The position numbers and the translations under genes were made by a program. The notes beneath the pieces were generated by a model, which did no database searches, was not told where the DNA came from, and was given only the letters and a program-made list of their open reading frames with translations. From Cedecea colo (lineage in GTDB: Bacteria > Pseudomonadota > Gammaproteobacteria > Enterobacterales > Enterobacteriaceae), in NCBI RefSeq assembly GCF_011808225.1, contig NZ_SOYS01000012.1, positions 59,132-123,131 of the forward strand: a stretch of 64,000 nucleotides of DNA, given 5' to 3'. This document shows positions 9,191 through 21,153 of the stretch, piece by piece (the stretch's first letter is position 1; every line of letters starts with the position of its first letter).

Positions 9191-10168
9191 TTATCCAACG
9201 ACCGGTGATGCCACAAACCATAGCATCACTATCCATACGATGAACCCACATGTTAACAGAGCGCCCGCCGCCTTGCCGATAGAGCGAGGCCTGCGCCAGC
9301 AAAGTAATGTGAAAATGGCACTTACCGCTAACATTACCCAGTAATCCCGCGCGAAGGCCAGAGGGTCAATATCGCCCGGGGCGATAAGAGCCGGGATACC
9401 CAACACAAAAACAATATTGAAAATATTCGAACCAATGATATTGCCGATGGCAATGTCATCTTCACCTTTTCGCGCGCCCGCGATAGTGGTCGCCAGTTCC
9501 GGAAGGCTGGTGCCGACGGAGATAATCGTCAGGCCAATAACCAGCTCGCTTACGCCGAAGAAATTCGCAAGCACGGTGGCATTGTCGATAACCATGCGTG
9601 TCGCCATAGGCAAAACGATAAGCGACACCGCAAGCCACAGATACGCCACGGAGCGGCTGCCTTCGCGCGGTAATTCGGCCATTTGTTCCCGCGTCAGGCT
9701 GTCGTCTCCTTGCCGCTCGGCCAGGCGCGCGATCTTCACAATAAACAGCAGGTACAACACGGCCATCGCGATAAGCAGCAGGCCTTCGATTCGGCTGAGC
9801 CGATTATCAAAAATGAAAAATCCAGCCACTACGCTCAGAATTAACATTAGGGGTAATTCGCGCCGCAGGATATCGGAATTCACGGTAAAGGGGTGTAAAA
9901 GCGCCGCGAGCCCGAGTATCAGCATGATGTTAGTTATATTGGAGCCCAGCGCGGTACCGATCGCTAAATCCTGCTGGCCGTGCAGCGCTGCGGAGCCTGC
10001 AACTATTATCTCCGGCAGAGAGGTGCCGATACTCACAACGGTCATGCCGATAATTAACGGCGGGACCCCAAAATTGCGGCAAAGTAGAGAAGCGGCAAAC
10101 ACCAGGCGGTCAGCACCATAGACCACCAGAAGTAAACCGATAATTAACAGAGCCGTAGCTAACAGCAT
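9191..10168 (-). CDS. yrbG: Sodium/calcium exchanger family protein YrbG
   Basis: Inner-membrane cation/Ca2+ antiporter family. About ten hydrophobic segments in two halves, each with the alpha-repeat signature: SIGTSLPEIIV ... GTALGSNITNI in the first half and SVGTSLPELATTIAG ... GNIIGSNIFNI in the second. 325 residues from the Met at 10168 as in E. coli; the frame to 10249 is unnecessary. First gene of the yrbG-kdsD-kdsC-lptCAB run and divergent from mlaF. Confidence 0.95.
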   Translation of the reverse strand: MLLATALLIIGLLLVVYGADRLVFAASLLCRNFGVPPLIIGMTVVSIGTSLPEIIVAGSAALHGQQDLAIGTALGSNITNIMLILGLAALLHPFTVNSDILRRELPLMLILSVVAGFFIFDNRLSRIEGLLLIAMAVLYLLFIVKIARLAERQGDDSLTREQMAELPREGSRSVAYLWLAVSLIVLPMATRMVIDNATVLANFFGVSELVIGLTIISVGTSLPELATTIAGARKGEDDIAIGNIIGSNIFNIVFVLGIPALIAPGDIDPLAFARDYWVMLAVSAIFTLLCWRRPRSIGKAAGALLTCGFIVWIVMLWFVASPVVG

Positions 10169-10394
10169 GCAAAATCCTTTATTAAGGTATAATCGCCGGT
10201 CCTGGCCTGGAAAATGCCGGCTTGCGTACAGATCTGAAGAGCGTGGCAATCATTCTTAATTCTGACTTTATGCGTCCGAAAAGTAAAACAAATGCCTGCT
10301 TTCGCTAAGTGCCGCAGGTAATATTCTGTAAAAATGACGGGTTTCCGCTGTGTTTTAACACCAAGCTTTATCAACAGACTCTTTAAAAGGAAGG

Positions 10395-12001
<1,607 letters not shown>

Positions 12002-12005
12002 GTTC

Positions 12006-12557
12006 ATGCAAACAAAGAAATTTGAAATTTGGGTTGGGGCGTTCTTACTGGTGGCGCTGGTCGCGGTTATCTTCCTGTGCCTGAAAGTCGCTAACGTTAC
12101 CTCGCTGCGCAGCGAACCGACCTATCGTGTATACGCCACCTTCGACAATATTGGCGGGCTAAAAGTCAGTTCTCCGGTTCGTCTGGGCGGCGTGGTCATT
12201 GGTCGCGTGGATGATATCTCGCTTGATGAGAAAACCTACCTGCCGCGCGTCACGATGGAAATCGAGCAACGCTACGACCACATCCCGGACACCAGTTCGC
12301 TGGCGATTCGCACCTCCGGCCTGCTGGGCGAGCAATATCTTGCGATGAATCTTGGTTTTGACGACCCGGAACTGGGCTCGTCTATCCTTAAAGATGGCGG
12401 CACCATTCAGGATACGAAATCAGCCCTGGTGCTTGAAGACCTGATCGGCCAGTTCCTGTATAAGAGCGGCAACGGCGATAAGCAGAATGCCGGGGATACC
12501 CATCCGGCGCCCGCTGAGAATAATGAAGCAGCGCCGCAGTCAGGCACGACGAACTAA
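12006..12557 (+). CDS. mlaD: Phospholipid ABC transporter substrate-binding protein MlaD
   Basis: MCE-domain protein anchored by one N-terminal helix (about residues 8-26); forms a hexameric ring on MlaE with a central lipid pore. The MCE domain is visible (YRVYATFDNIGGLKVSSPVRLGGVVIGRV). Starting at 12006 (MQTKKFEIWVG) gives 183 residues as in E. coli; the frame starting at 11991 lies inside mlaE. Confidence 0.97.
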   Translation: MQTKKFEIWVGAFLLVALVAVIFLCLKVANVTSLRSEPTYRVYATFDNIGGLKVSSPVRLGGVVIGRVDDISLDEKTYLPRVTMEIEQRYDHIPDTSSLAIRTSGLLGEQYLAMNLGFDDPELGSSILKDGGTIQDTKSALVLEDLIGQFLYKSGNGDKQNAGDTHPAPAENNEAAPQSGTTN

Positions 12558-12575
12558 TCAAAGAGGATATTATGT

Positions 12576-13205
12576 ATGTTTAAACGTCTTGTGATGATCG
12601 CCATGCTGGTGATTGCGCCGTTGGCGATGGCGGCAGACCAAAGCAACCCTTACAAGCAGATGGAAGAGGCGGCGCAAAAAACATTTGACCGTCTGAAAAA
12701 CGAACAGCCTAAAATTCGTCAAAACCCGAACTATCTGCGTGACATTGTAGGCCAGGAACTTCTGCCATATGTGCAGATAAAATATGCAGGCGCGCTGGTT
12801 CTGGGCCGCTATTACAAAGAAGCAACGCCGGCTCAGCGTGACGCGTACTTTAAGGCTTTCGAAGAATACCTGAAACAGGCCTATGGCCAGGCGCTGGCTA
12901 TGTATAACGGTCAGACCTACCAGATTGCGCCGGAACAGCCGCTGGGGAACGCCGATATCGTCGCCATTCGGGTGACGATAGTCGATCCGAACGGCCGTCC
13001 GCCGGTGCGTCTGGATTTCCAGTGGCGTAAAAACAGCCAGACCGGTAAGTGGCAGGCTTACGACATGATTGCCGAAGGGATCAGCATGATCACCACCAAG
13101 CAAAACGAGTGGAGCGATATTCTGCGCACCAAAGGCATTGACGGCCTGACGGCGCAGCTGAAATCTATCTCCAGGCAGCCGATTACCCTGGAACAGAAAA
13201 AGTAA
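12576..13205 (+). CDS. mlaC: Periplasmic phospholipid-binding protein MlaC
   Basis: Soluble shuttle between the MlaA-OmpC/F complex in the outer membrane and MlaFEDB. N-terminal signal peptide ([15 protein letters not shown]) followed by the MlaC domain ([17 protein letters not shown] ... [19 protein letters not shown]). 209 residues. Stop overlaps the mlaB start (TAATG). Confidence 0.97.
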   Translation: MFKRLVMIAMLVIAPLAMAADQSNPYKQMEEAAQKTFDRLKNEQPKIRQNPNYLRDIVGQELLPYVQIKYAGALVLGRYYKEATPAQRDAYFKAFEEYLKQAYGQALAMYNGQTYQIAPEQPLGNADIVAIRVTIVDPNGRPPVRLDFQWRKNSQTGKWQAYDMIAEGISMITTKQNEWSDILRTKGIDGLTAQLKSISRQPITLEQKK

Positions 13206-13507
13206 TGGCAGAGCAGCTAAGCTGGGAACGTGAAGGCAGCACGCTGGTTCTGGCGGGTGAACTGGACGGCGATACCGTCCATTCTCTTTGGCAGGAGCGG
13301 GCGCAGGCGATGGTCGGCGTGCAGGCGTTCAGTCTTGCAAAGCTGACACGCGTGGATACGGCAGGGCTGGCGTTACTTATCCATCTTGTCGCCCTTGTCA
13401 GAAAGCAGGGTGGCGAGCCGGTATTGCAAGGCGCGAGCGACAAACTCCAGACGTTGGTCAAACTTTATAACCTGCCGGATGGCCTGTTACCCGCCTTTGC
13501 AAGCTAG
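13205..13507 (+). CDS. mlaB: STAS-domain protein MlaB
   Basis: Small cytoplasmic STAS protein that binds MlaF and is needed for its stability and activity. 100 residues; the STAS core is visible in LVLAGELDGDTVHSLW and LTRVDTAGLALLIHLVALV. Last gene of the mla operon; a strong hairpin plus T-run follows at 13532. Confidence 0.95.
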   Translation: MAEQLSWEREGSTLVLAGELDGDTVHSLWQERAQAMVGVQAFSLAKLTRVDTAGLALLIHLVALVRKQGGEPVLQGASDKLQTLVKLYNLPDGLLPAFAS

Positions 13508-13531
13508 TGTTTTCATAGCGTTACTCTTCGC

Positions 13532-13562
13532 GCCCTCGATCTGTTGAGATCGGGGGCTTTTT
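13532..13562 (+). terminator. Rho-independent terminator after mlaB
   Basis: GC-rich stem of 11 bp with a GTTG loop (arms 13532-13542 and 13547-13557, one G-T pair) followed by five T. Confidence 0.88.
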
Positions 13563-13632
13563 GCTTATTTAAGCCGACGCCACTTTCCTCTAAGATGTGT
13601 GGCTAATTCATTAACCGACGAATATATATCCC

Positions 13633-13887
13633 ATGGAAAATCATGAAATTCAGACAGTGCTGATGAACGCACTGCCCCTCCAGGAAGTCCACGTTTCCGG
13701 TGACGGTAGCCACTTTCAAGTGATTGCGGTGGGTGAACTGTTCGGCGAGTTAAGCCGCGTGAAGAAGCAGCAGACGGTTTATGCGCCGCTGATGGAGCTT
13801 ATCGCCGATAACCGTATTCACGCCGTTTCGATCAAAACCTATACCCCACAAGAGTGGGATCGCGATCGTAAGCTAAATGGTTTTTGA
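13633..13887 (+). CDS. ibaG: BolA-family protein IbaG
   Basis: BolA-like protein (84 residues) that with monothiol glutaredoxins handles Fe-S clusters and contributes to acid-stress tolerance. BolA features are visible: the [33 protein letters not shown] core. It sits directly upstream of murA (53 bp) as in E. coli. Confidence 0.96.
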   Translation: MENHEIQTVLMNALPLQEVHVSGDGSHFQVIAVGELFGELSRVKKQQTVYAPLMELIADNRIHAVSIKTYTPQEWDRDRKLNGF

Positions 13888-13928
13888 GCAATCCGCCCTG
13901 CCGGGTTGTAAAGAGTTGAATTTAATAG

Positions 13929-15212
<1,284 letters not shown>

Positions 15213-15231
15213 GCCTGCTCGTTCAGAAAGC

Positions 15232-15257
15232 AAAAACCGGGGTTTCCCCGGTTTTTT
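15232..15257. terminator. Bidirectional terminator murA/yhaL
   Basis: A-run, stem ACCGGGG-TTT-CCCCGGT, then six T. With A and T tracts on both sides it can serve murA (plus) and the convergent yhaL (minus). Confidence 0.9.
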
Positions 15258-15299
15258 GCTTAAATGAAACCTCTTACTGTCGAAGCAGCGCTGGCATTT

Positions 15300-15479
15300 T
15301 TAAAGGCTGGCTTCTTCTTCGGCCAGCCGCACATCCGCTTCGCTGACAATGGCTTCCAGCTCGCTCAGCATATCGTCGTAGCTCAGTTCAGATTCAACGG
15401 CGCTTGTTACCGCAGCCGCTGATGAAGTTGATTGCACCACTTTCTTGCTATGTTTCCTGGTAGTTGCTTTCTTGCTCAT
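15300..15479 (-). CDS. yhaL: Small protein YhaL
   Basis: A 59-residue frame beginning MSKKATTRKHSKKVVQ and ending MLSELEAIVSEADVRLAEEEASL. The C-terminal half closely resembles E. coli YhaL (YEEMLSELEAIVADAETRLAEDEA), and the position next to yhaK is the same. Basic N-terminal half, acidic C-terminal helix. Function unknown. Confidence 0.82.
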   Translation of the reverse strand: MSKKATTRKHSKKVVQSTSSAAAVTSAVESELSYDDMLSELEAIVSEADVRLAEEEASL

Positions 15480-15514
15480 TGAATACTCCCGGTTTTAACA
15501 GCCCAGACCGTGCT

Positions 15515-16216
15515 TCAGACGGGCAAATCTATCAGCAATGCACGCAGCGGGGTATCGGCGACCAGCGTAATGTTAGCCTCGTCACGGATAAACGCGCCGT
15601 CGCCGCAGGTCAGCCCTTCTTGTTCTTCCGTATGCGTTACGGCATGAACCGTACCGTGAATGGACTGTAAATAGGCGCGCGGTCCGTGCAGCTCAAAGCT
15701 CAGCTCTTCGCCTTTTTCCAGCTCAATATGATAGAGCCACACCTGCTGGCGCAGTTGCAGACTCCCTTTACTGCCGTCTGGCGAGGCGATTAACTGCCGG
15801 GCCACGTTAGCAATGTCGATTTTTTGCAGCAATGCATTTTCCCGCTCAGGGCAGGCGTCCAGCCAGATTTGCAGGCGAGTCAGCGACTTATCTTTACTGA
15901 GGTTATGCTCGCTGTAGCTGATGCCCGGCTGCGTGGAAAGCAGCAGCGCCTCCCCGGCTCTGGCCTGCACGTGATTGCCTTCGCTGTCGCGGTATCCTGC
16001 CTCGCCCTCCAGAATCAGATTCAGAATATCGACCTTCGGATAGGTACGCGGCTGGAATGATGCGCCGGGCGCCAATACTTCCTGGTTGAGAACACGCAAA
16101 GAGGCATAGCCCAGCAATTTCGGGTCGAAATAATGTCCAAAGGAAAACGTATAGCGCGCCTGCAGCCACCCGTAGTCCGCTTTCCCGCATTGTTTGGCAG
16201 TTCTTGGCGTAATCAT
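15515..16216 (-). CDS. yhaK: Pirin-family protein YhaK
   Basis: Bicupin of the pirin family; E. coli YhaK is a cytosolic protein linked to redox stress. 233 residues from the Met at 16216 (MITPRTAKQCGKADYGWLQARYTFSFG), very close to E. coli. Both cupin halves are present (FQPRTYPKVDILNLILEGEAGYRDSEGNHV). Divergent from yhaJ, its probable regulator. Confidence 0.95.
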   Translation of the reverse strand: MITPRTAKQCGKADYGWLQARYTFSFGHYFDPKLLGYASLRVLNQEVLAPGASFQPRTYPKVDILNLILEGEAGYRDSEGNHVQARAGEALLLSTQPGISYSEHNLSKDKSLTRLQIWLDACPERENALLQKIDIANVARQLIASPDGSKGSLQLRQQVWLYHIELEKGEELSFELHGPRAYLQSIHGTVHAVTHTEEQEGLTCGDGAFIRDEANITLVADTPLRALLIDLPV

Positions 16217-16320
16217 ATTCTTGACCTCTTTTTTCACTCAACCCATGGTAAAGGCCTGGACGATGCATTGTTAGCCAGTTAATCTGCTTGGTATGTTCAA
16301 ATTTCCTGAATGAGAACGAG

Positions 16321-17211
16321 ATGGCCAGAGAGAGAGCATTGACGCTTGAGGCGTTAAGAGTAATGGACGCAATTGACCGGCGTGGCAGCTTTGCCGCCGC
16401 GGCGGATGAGCTGGGGCGCGTTCCCTCAGCGTTAAGTTATACCATGCAAAAATTAGAAGAAGAGCTGGATGTCGTCCTGTTTGACCGTTCGGGTCATCGC
16501 ACAAAATTCACCAATGTCGGGCGCATGTTGCTTGAGCGTGGCCGCGTGCTGTTGGAAGCGGCTGATAAATTAACGACGGATGCCGAAGCGCTGGCGCGCG
16601 GCTGGGAAACTCACCTGACTATCGTCACCGAAGCGCTGGTGCCTACGGCGCGGCTGTTCCCGTTGATTGATAAACTGGCCGATAAAGCTGATACCCAGCT
16701 TTCTGTCATCACCGAAGTGCTGGCCGGGGCATGGGAGCGTCTTGAACAGGGTCGCGCGGATATCGTGATCGCACCGGATATGCACTTCCGATCGTCAGCA
16801 GAGATTAATTCACGCAAGCTCTACAAGGTGATGAATGTCTATGTCGCCGCACCCGACCATCCTATTCATAGCGAACCGGAACCGCTGTCAGAAGTCACAC
16901 GCGTGAAATATCGCGGTATTGCGGTGGCGGATACCGCACGCGAACGCCCGGTGTTAACGGTGCAACTGCTGGATAAGCAGCCGCGCCTTACCGTGAGTAC
17001 CATTGAAGATAAACGTCAGGCGTTGCTGTCAGGGCTTGGCGTGGCAACCATGCCTTACCCGCTGGTGGAGCAGGACATCGCCGAAGGGAGACTGCGCGTG
17101 GTCAGCCCCGAATACATCAATGAAATAGACATAATTATGGCGTGGCGACGCGACAGCATGGGTGAAGCGAAAGCCTGGTGCCTGCGTGAGATACCGAAGC
17201 TGCTGAAATAG
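16321..17211 (+). CDS. yhaJ: LysR-family regulator YhaJ
   Basis: LysR-type regulator; in E. coli YhaJ activates yqjF/yhaK-region genes in response to aromatic/dinitrotoluene-type compounds and affects virulence genes in pathogens. Winged HTH at residues ~5-65 (GSFAAAADELGRVPSALSYTMQKLEEELDVVLFDR) followed by the effector domain. Start 16321 (MARERALTLEALRV) matches the family. Divergent from yhaK. Confidence 0.95.
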   Translation: MARERALTLEALRVMDAIDRRGSFAAAADELGRVPSALSYTMQKLEEELDVVLFDRSGHRTKFTNVGRMLLERGRVLLEAADKLTTDAEALARGWETHLTIVTEALVPTARLFPLIDKLADKADTQLSVITEVLAGAWERLEQGRADIVIAPDMHFRSSAEINSRKLYKVMNVYVAAPDHPIHSEPEPLSEVTRVKYRGIAVADTARERPVLTVQLLDKQPRLTVSTIEDKRQALLSGLGVATMPYPLVEQDIAEGRLRVVSPEYINEIDIIMAWRRDSMGEAKAWCLREIPKLLK

Positions 17212-17218
17212 TCAGGAT

Positions 17219-17256
17219 GCTTTCGCCCTCTCGCTGGAGAAAGGGCGAAGTGAGAG
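17219..17256. terminator. Hairpin between yhaJ and yhaH
   Basis: Inverted repeat TTCGCCCT...AGGGCGAA nested with CTCTC...GAGAG between two convergent genes. No clear T-run, so terminator function is inferred from position. Confidence 0.45.
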
Positions 17257-17261
17257 GATAA

Positions 17262-17645
17262 TTATTCGCTTACTAACCGTGGTTCCGAAAGCTTCGGATC
17301 GCTCCCGAATCGGTTTTCATCCGGCGTACCGTTCTGGCAGTTAAACGCCAGAATGACCAGCCAGCCAACAATCGGAATCAGCAGCAGCAACAGCCACCAT
17401 GCAGAACGATCGGTGTCGTGCAGACGGCGGAACTGAACGGCCCAGTACGGCAGGAAAATAAGCACGCCGTAAATCGTCGTCAGCGCGCCTTCGTCTTCTG
17501 CGATTCGCAGCCCCAATATCTTATCCAGCACGCTTAACACCCCGGTCAATACCAGGTTGACGAGAATAAACATCCAGTATTCTTTACGGCGCGCGCGCCC
17601 GCCAAAACCAACATAATTTCGTACTACCTTGAGATACCAATCCAT
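17262..17645 (-). CDS. yhaH: DUF805 inner-membrane protein YhaH
   Basis: Small DUF805 membrane protein (127 residues), with about four hydrophobic segments and the family motif GRARRKEYWMFILVN near the N-terminus and QFRRLHDTDRSAWW in the middle. Close to E. coli YhaH. Function unknown. Convergent with yhaJ. Confidence 0.92.
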   Translation of the reverse strand: MDWYLKVVRNYVGFGGRARRKEYWMFILVNLVLTGVLSVLDKILGLRIAEDEGALTTIYGVLIFLPYWAVQFRRLHDTDRSAWWLLLLLIPIVGWLVILAFNCQNGTPDENRFGSDPKLSEPRLVSE

Positions 17646-17746
17646 ATGCGCCTGCCTTGGTTAAACTTCAATCACTTGATCTTTAAGCGATCTCCTTCAA
17701 GAATAGCCGTGAATGGCAGAGACGTAAAACGTCAGTATTATGAATA

Positions 17747-18739
17747 TCAGCCTCTTCTAAAGCGGTCATCGCGTCCATGTGGCTCATCAAGATCCTGCGC
17801 AGGACCGATGGAGACGATCCCGGTCGGATTGATGTTTTTGTGGCTGCGATAATAGTGGTTACGAATATGCAGCAGGTTGACGGTTTCCGCGACGCCAGGC
17901 GTCTGGTAAATATCCCGCAGGAAGCCATACAGATTCGGATAATCGCTGATGCGGTGTTTGTCGCATTTAAAATGCGTAACGTAAACCGGATCGAAGCGCA
18001 AAAGCGTGGTCCACAGGCGAATATCTGCTTCGGTCAGGCGGTTGCCGGTAAGGTAACGATGTTTATCGAGGATCTGCTCCAGGCGCGCCAGCGACGCAAA
18101 CACTTTTCTCACGGCTTCATCATAGGCTTCTTGCGTGGTGGAAAAGCCGGTTTTGTATACGCCGTTATTTACACTGTCATAAATCCAGCCGTTAAGCTCA
18201 TCAATCTGGTCGCGTAGCTCTGGTGGATAGTAATCTCCGGCACGGGCTCCCTGCGCATCGAAAGCGGTATTGAGCATGCGGATAATTTCCGCTGATTCAT
18301 TGCTGACGATGGTCTGCGTTTTCTTATCCCACAGCACGGGAACGGTAACGTGCCCTGTATATTCCGCATCGGCCTGCAGGTAAAGCTGGTAGAGATACTC
18401 ATGTTGATAAAGCCCGTCGCCGGTGGCACCTGGAAAATCATCGTCGAACGTCCAGCCATCCTGCAGCATCAGGGGATGAACGACAGAAACGGAGATAAAA
18501 GATTCCAGCCCCTTCAGAGCGCGCATGATCAGGGTGCGGTGCGCCCACGGGCAGGCGAAAGAGACATAAAGATGATAGCGATCCTTCTCGGCGGCAAAAC
18601 CACCTTTGCCCGTTGGACCCGGTTCGCCATCGGCGGTCAGCCAGTTGCGGAAGGCGGATTCAGAACGTTTAAAGCGCCCGCCGGTGGATTTGGTGTCATA
18701 CCAGGTATCGTGCCAGACGCCATTGATTAACTGCCCCAT
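17747..18739 (-). CDS. yqjG: Glutathionyl-hydroquinone reductase YqjG
   Basis: Xi-class glutathione transferase that reduces glutathionyl-(hydro)quinones. The catalytic Cys63 is in the CPWAHR motif, which follows the thioredoxin-like strand YHLYVSF. The C-terminal helical domain has LDKHRYLTGNRLTEADIRLWTTL. 330 residues from the Met at 18739; the frame to 18766 adds nine residues. Confidence 0.96.
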   Translation of the reverse strand: MGQLINGVWHDTWYDTKSTGGRFKRSESAFRNWLTADGEPGPTGKGGFAAEKDRYHLYVSFACPWAHRTLIMRALKGLESFISVSVVHPLMLQDGWTFDDDFPGATGDGLYQHEYLYQLYLQADAEYTGHVTVPVLWDKKTQTIVSNESAEIIRMLNTAFDAQGARAGDYYPPELRDQIDELNGWIYDSVNNGVYKTGFSTTQEAYDEAVRKVFASLARLEQILDKHRYLTGNRLTEADIRLWTTLLRFDPVYVTHFKCDKHRISDYPNLYGFLRDIYQTPGVAETVNLLHIRNHYYRSHKNINPTGIVSIGPAQDLDEPHGRDDRFRRG

Positions 18740-18767
18740 GTTTCTCTCCTTTATGGCATAAAACAAA

Positions 18768-18957
18768 AAGCGAAGGGGTAGCCTTCGCTTCAGGCCGATA
18801 ACAAATTATTTGCTGGCGAAGGACTGAAAGATGTCATCCGAAAATTAACAGGAAAATCAACTGATTGATTTTCGGCTGCTAAGCAAAAAGAAGGGAAAAC
18901 CATGCTTTTTCCTTCTTTTTCAGCAAATCAAGCGAAGGGGTTAACCTTCGCTTGATT
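18768..18957. repeat. Cluster of four hairpins between yqjF and yqjG
   Basis: Four inverted repeats in 190 bp: 18768-18790 (AAGCGAAGG/CCTTCGCTT), 18853-18872 (AAAATCAA/TTGATTTT), 18885-18920 (AAAAAGAAGG.../CCTTCTTTTT, ending in a T-tract on either strand), and 18926-18957 (13-bp perfect stem AATCAAGCGAAGG/CCTTCGCTTGATT). The first and last share the same core. The third is a plausible terminator for yqjF; the others have no T-run. Confidence 0.7.
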
Positions 18958-18976
18958 GCTATTTAGTATAGAACTC

Positions 18977-19369
18977 TTACCACTTTTTATTCAGCACGCG
19001 GTCAATGCTGTAAGCGCCAGGCCCGAAGATCGCCAGCAGCAGATAGCCGCCCGCGATAGTAAAGTTCTTCATGAACATTACGGAGTTCGGGCCCTGAGCA
19101 AAGTCACTGTGGAACAGGAAGGCCGTCAGCAGAGTAAACACCGCGGTAATGATGGCGGTAGTGCGGGTCAGGAAACCGAACAGAATCGCCAGACCGCCGC
19201 CGAACTCCAGCAAAATGGTCAGCGGCAGCAGGAAACCCGGCACGCCCATGGCTTCCATGTATTGTTGAGTGCCGGCATAGCCCGTAATTTTGCCCCAGCC
19301 TGCCACAATGAACAGAACGGGCATCAGGATACGCGCTAACAGTACGCCAGCATCATCTAATTTTTTCAT
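18977..19369 (-). CDS. yqjF: DoxX-family inner-membrane protein YqjF
   Basis: Four-helix DoxX/SURF4-like membrane protein of 130 residues. Family features visible: RILMPVLFIVAGWGKITGYAGTQQYMEAMGVPGFLLP. In E. coli its promoter responds to dinitrotoluene breakdown products through YhaJ. The start at 19369 (MKKLDDAGVLLARI) matches E. coli. Confidence 0.93.
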   Translation of the reverse strand: MKKLDDAGVLLARILMPVLFIVAGWGKITGYAGTQQYMEAMGVPGFLLPLTILLEFGGGLAILFGFLTRTTAIITAVFTLLTAFLFHSDFAQGPNSVMFMKNFTIAGGYLLLAIFGPGAYSIDRVLNKKW

Positions 19370-19581
19370 TTTACTCTCCAATGATTTTTAGTTGGGCGCT
19401 ATCGGCCCACGGGATTATGTCTTAGCGTTTTCCGGCAGTTACCGGCATCTGCTGTTGTTGGAGAGGATAATAGACGGGGCACAAAAGGATTGTTAGCAAG
19501 GAAAACTGTCATTCTCCTTCAAATATATTGAGCAATAATTACGGAGGCAAAAAAATGCCGCCCGGCAGGACGGCATAGCAT

Positions 19582-19872
19582 TTAGTGCGTTTGTTGCGCC
19601 ACGGTACTGCGTATCAATCGCCAGGCGCTCCAGGCTCCAAATCCGCGTTTGGCCCAGCGCATTAAGAAGCTGGGGTGGCGAACGGTCCAGATAGCCATGA
19701 TGCTGCTTGCGACTACCGCATAGCTGCGCAGGCTCACCAGCGTATGCCAGCCGCGGTCATAGGCACCCGTCGCTTCCAGCCAGTCACGTTTGCCTGCGCT
19801 CAGATCCAGCCTTTGCTGCTGGATACGGCTCAGTAAAAGCGCTTTTCGCTTGTCGAGTTCGCGGTTGCTCAT
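19582..19872 (-). CDS. yqjK: YqjK-like protein
   Basis: 96-residue protein with a charged N-terminus (KRKALLLSRIQQQRLDLSAGKRDWLEATGAYDRGW) and a hydrophobic stretch in the middle. Matches E. coli YqjK; no known function. Start overlaps the yqjE stop in ATGA. Last gene of yqjC-D-E-K. Confidence 0.9.
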   Translation of the reverse strand: MSNRELDKRKALLLSRIQQQRLDLSAGKRDWLEATGAYDRGWHTLVSLRSYAVVASSIMAIWTVRHPSFLMRWAKRGFGAWSAWRLIRSTVAQQTH

Positions 19873-20267
19873 GATTTGTCGTTCTCCAGCAGCTCACGGT
19901 CGTTTTCCAGCTCGCGGCGAGTATGGCGCAGCAGCGTTGACTGACGGGATTTGCGGAGCGTCCAGATGCCGCCAATCAGCGCCAGGACCAGCAACACAAC
20001 CGTGGTGGCGATCATCGCGTTGAGGCGATATTGCGGATCGACCGCCCAGATAATCAGCACCATCAGGCTCATAAGCCCGAAAGCGGCAAAAAGCATGGTT
20101 AATCCAAGCATAAGCAGCAGCTGGACGATATGCGCCTTCTCTTCTTCCAGCTCAACCACCGCGAGACGCACCCGAGTTTCCACCATGCCAACGATGACGG
20201 TGACCAGACGCTGGCCGATGCCTAGGACCCCTTTACCCGGCCCCTGGGTTTGACGGGAATCAGCCAT
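19869..20267 (-). CDS. yqjE: Phage holin family/YqjE inner-membrane protein
   Basis: 132 residues from the Met at 20267 (MADSRQTQGPGKGVLGIGQ), as in E. coli; the frame to 20336 runs back into yqjD. Two hydrophobic segments (LLLMLGLTMLFAAFGLMSLMVLIIWAV and MIATTVVLLVLALIGGIWTL) and a charged C-terminus. Two bp downstream of yqjD. Confidence 0.9.
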   Translation of the reverse strand: MADSRQTQGPGKGVLGIGQRLVTVIVGMVETRVRLAVVELEEEKAHIVQLLLMLGLTMLFAAFGLMSLMVLIIWAVDPQYRLNAMIATTVVLLVLALIGGIWTLRKSRQSTLLRHTRRELENDRELLENDKS

Positions 20268-20269
20268 AA

Positions 20270-20575
20270 TCAGCGACGCGTCAGCAGAACGCCCAGCACG
20301 ACGCCAATCGCCGCACCGATCCCAACGCCAGTCCATGGGTTTTCACGCACGTAATCCTCCGCTTTAGCCGCTGCTTCACGCGTTTGTTTCGCAATAACAT
20401 CGCTGGTCTCGCCCAGGCGATAACGGCTTTCTTTAAGCGCCTTTTCCGCCTTGCCGCGCAGTTTTTCCAGTTCGCTTTTCGATTTATCCGTCGATGCGCT
20501 CAGCACCTCTTCAAGGGTATCTGCCAGGGATTTCAACTCAGCGCGTAAATGTTCTGATGTAGTATCTTTTGACAT
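20270..20575 (-). CDS. yqjD: ElaB/YqjD family ribosome-associated membrane protein YqjD
   Basis: Tail-anchored inner-membrane protein that in E. coli binds stationary-phase ribosomes. 101 residues: an amphipathic helical N-terminal region, the signature YVRENPWTGVGIGAAIGVVLGVLLTRR with the C-terminal anchor. Known to be RpoS-dependent in E. coli. Confidence 0.95.
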   Translation of the reverse strand: MSKDTTSEHLRAELKSLADTLEEVLSASTDKSKSELEKLRGKAEKALKESRYRLGETSDVIAKQTREAAAKAEDYVRENPWTGVGIGAAIGVVLGVLLTRR

Positions 20576-20613
20576 AGTTCTCTCTCCAGGTGTTTGAGGA
20601 TAATCCTTAAGCT

Positions 20614-20982
20614 TTAGTAATCACGCGCTTCTAACGTTTTCAGCTCGTGTTCTGCTGCAGATAACTTTTGTTCCCGCTTGCTAATTTTGTCCGGGTCACC
20701 TTTCTGACGCGCTTTCTGAAGATCCGCTTTACGTTCGGCGATCTCTTCTTTTTGTTTGTTGATTTTCTTCTGATGCTCAGCGCGCAATCCGCTGTCGCTA
20801 CAGTTAGCGCGCAGCTCTTTGAGCGCTTTGTTCAGACCGTCGATACGGTGCTGATTATGATGCTTTTCCGCATAGCCTATTTCACGTTGTATATCCGCCT
20901 CTTTCTCGCTGCACAACGAGGCAGCCTGCGTGGCGGAAGTGAGTGACAACAGAGCGATAGCCAGTACGGTACGGTAATTCAT
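20614..20982 (-). CDS. yqjC: DUF1090 periplasmic protein YqjC
   Basis: 122 residues from the Met at 20982 (MNYRTVLAIALLSL), with a signal peptide ending near ATQAA. The mature part is charged and coiled-coil-like (KINKQKEEIAERKADLQKARQKGD) with conserved Cys at the start (LCSEKEADI) and in ANCSD. Function unknown. The frame to 21132 adds 50 unsupported residues. Confidence 0.9.
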   Translation of the reverse strand: MNYRTVLAIALLSLTSATQAASLCSEKEADIQREIGYAEKHHNQHRIDGLNKALKELRANCSDSGLRAEHQKKINKQKEEIAERKADLQKARQKGDPDKISKREQKLSAAEHELKTLEARDY

Positions 20983-21153
20983 GATAGTGACCTTCCATTG
21001 TGATCGAGCGTAATGGCCGTAAAGCCTGACGCTCATAGTCCAGTAATGCTGATAAAGACGCTGATTTCTGACGCTTAACGCAAATTCAAGCATAGTCAGA
21101 AATTGGGTAAAAACCCAATCCCGGATTAACAAATTAAGAATTCTGAAGAGGGC

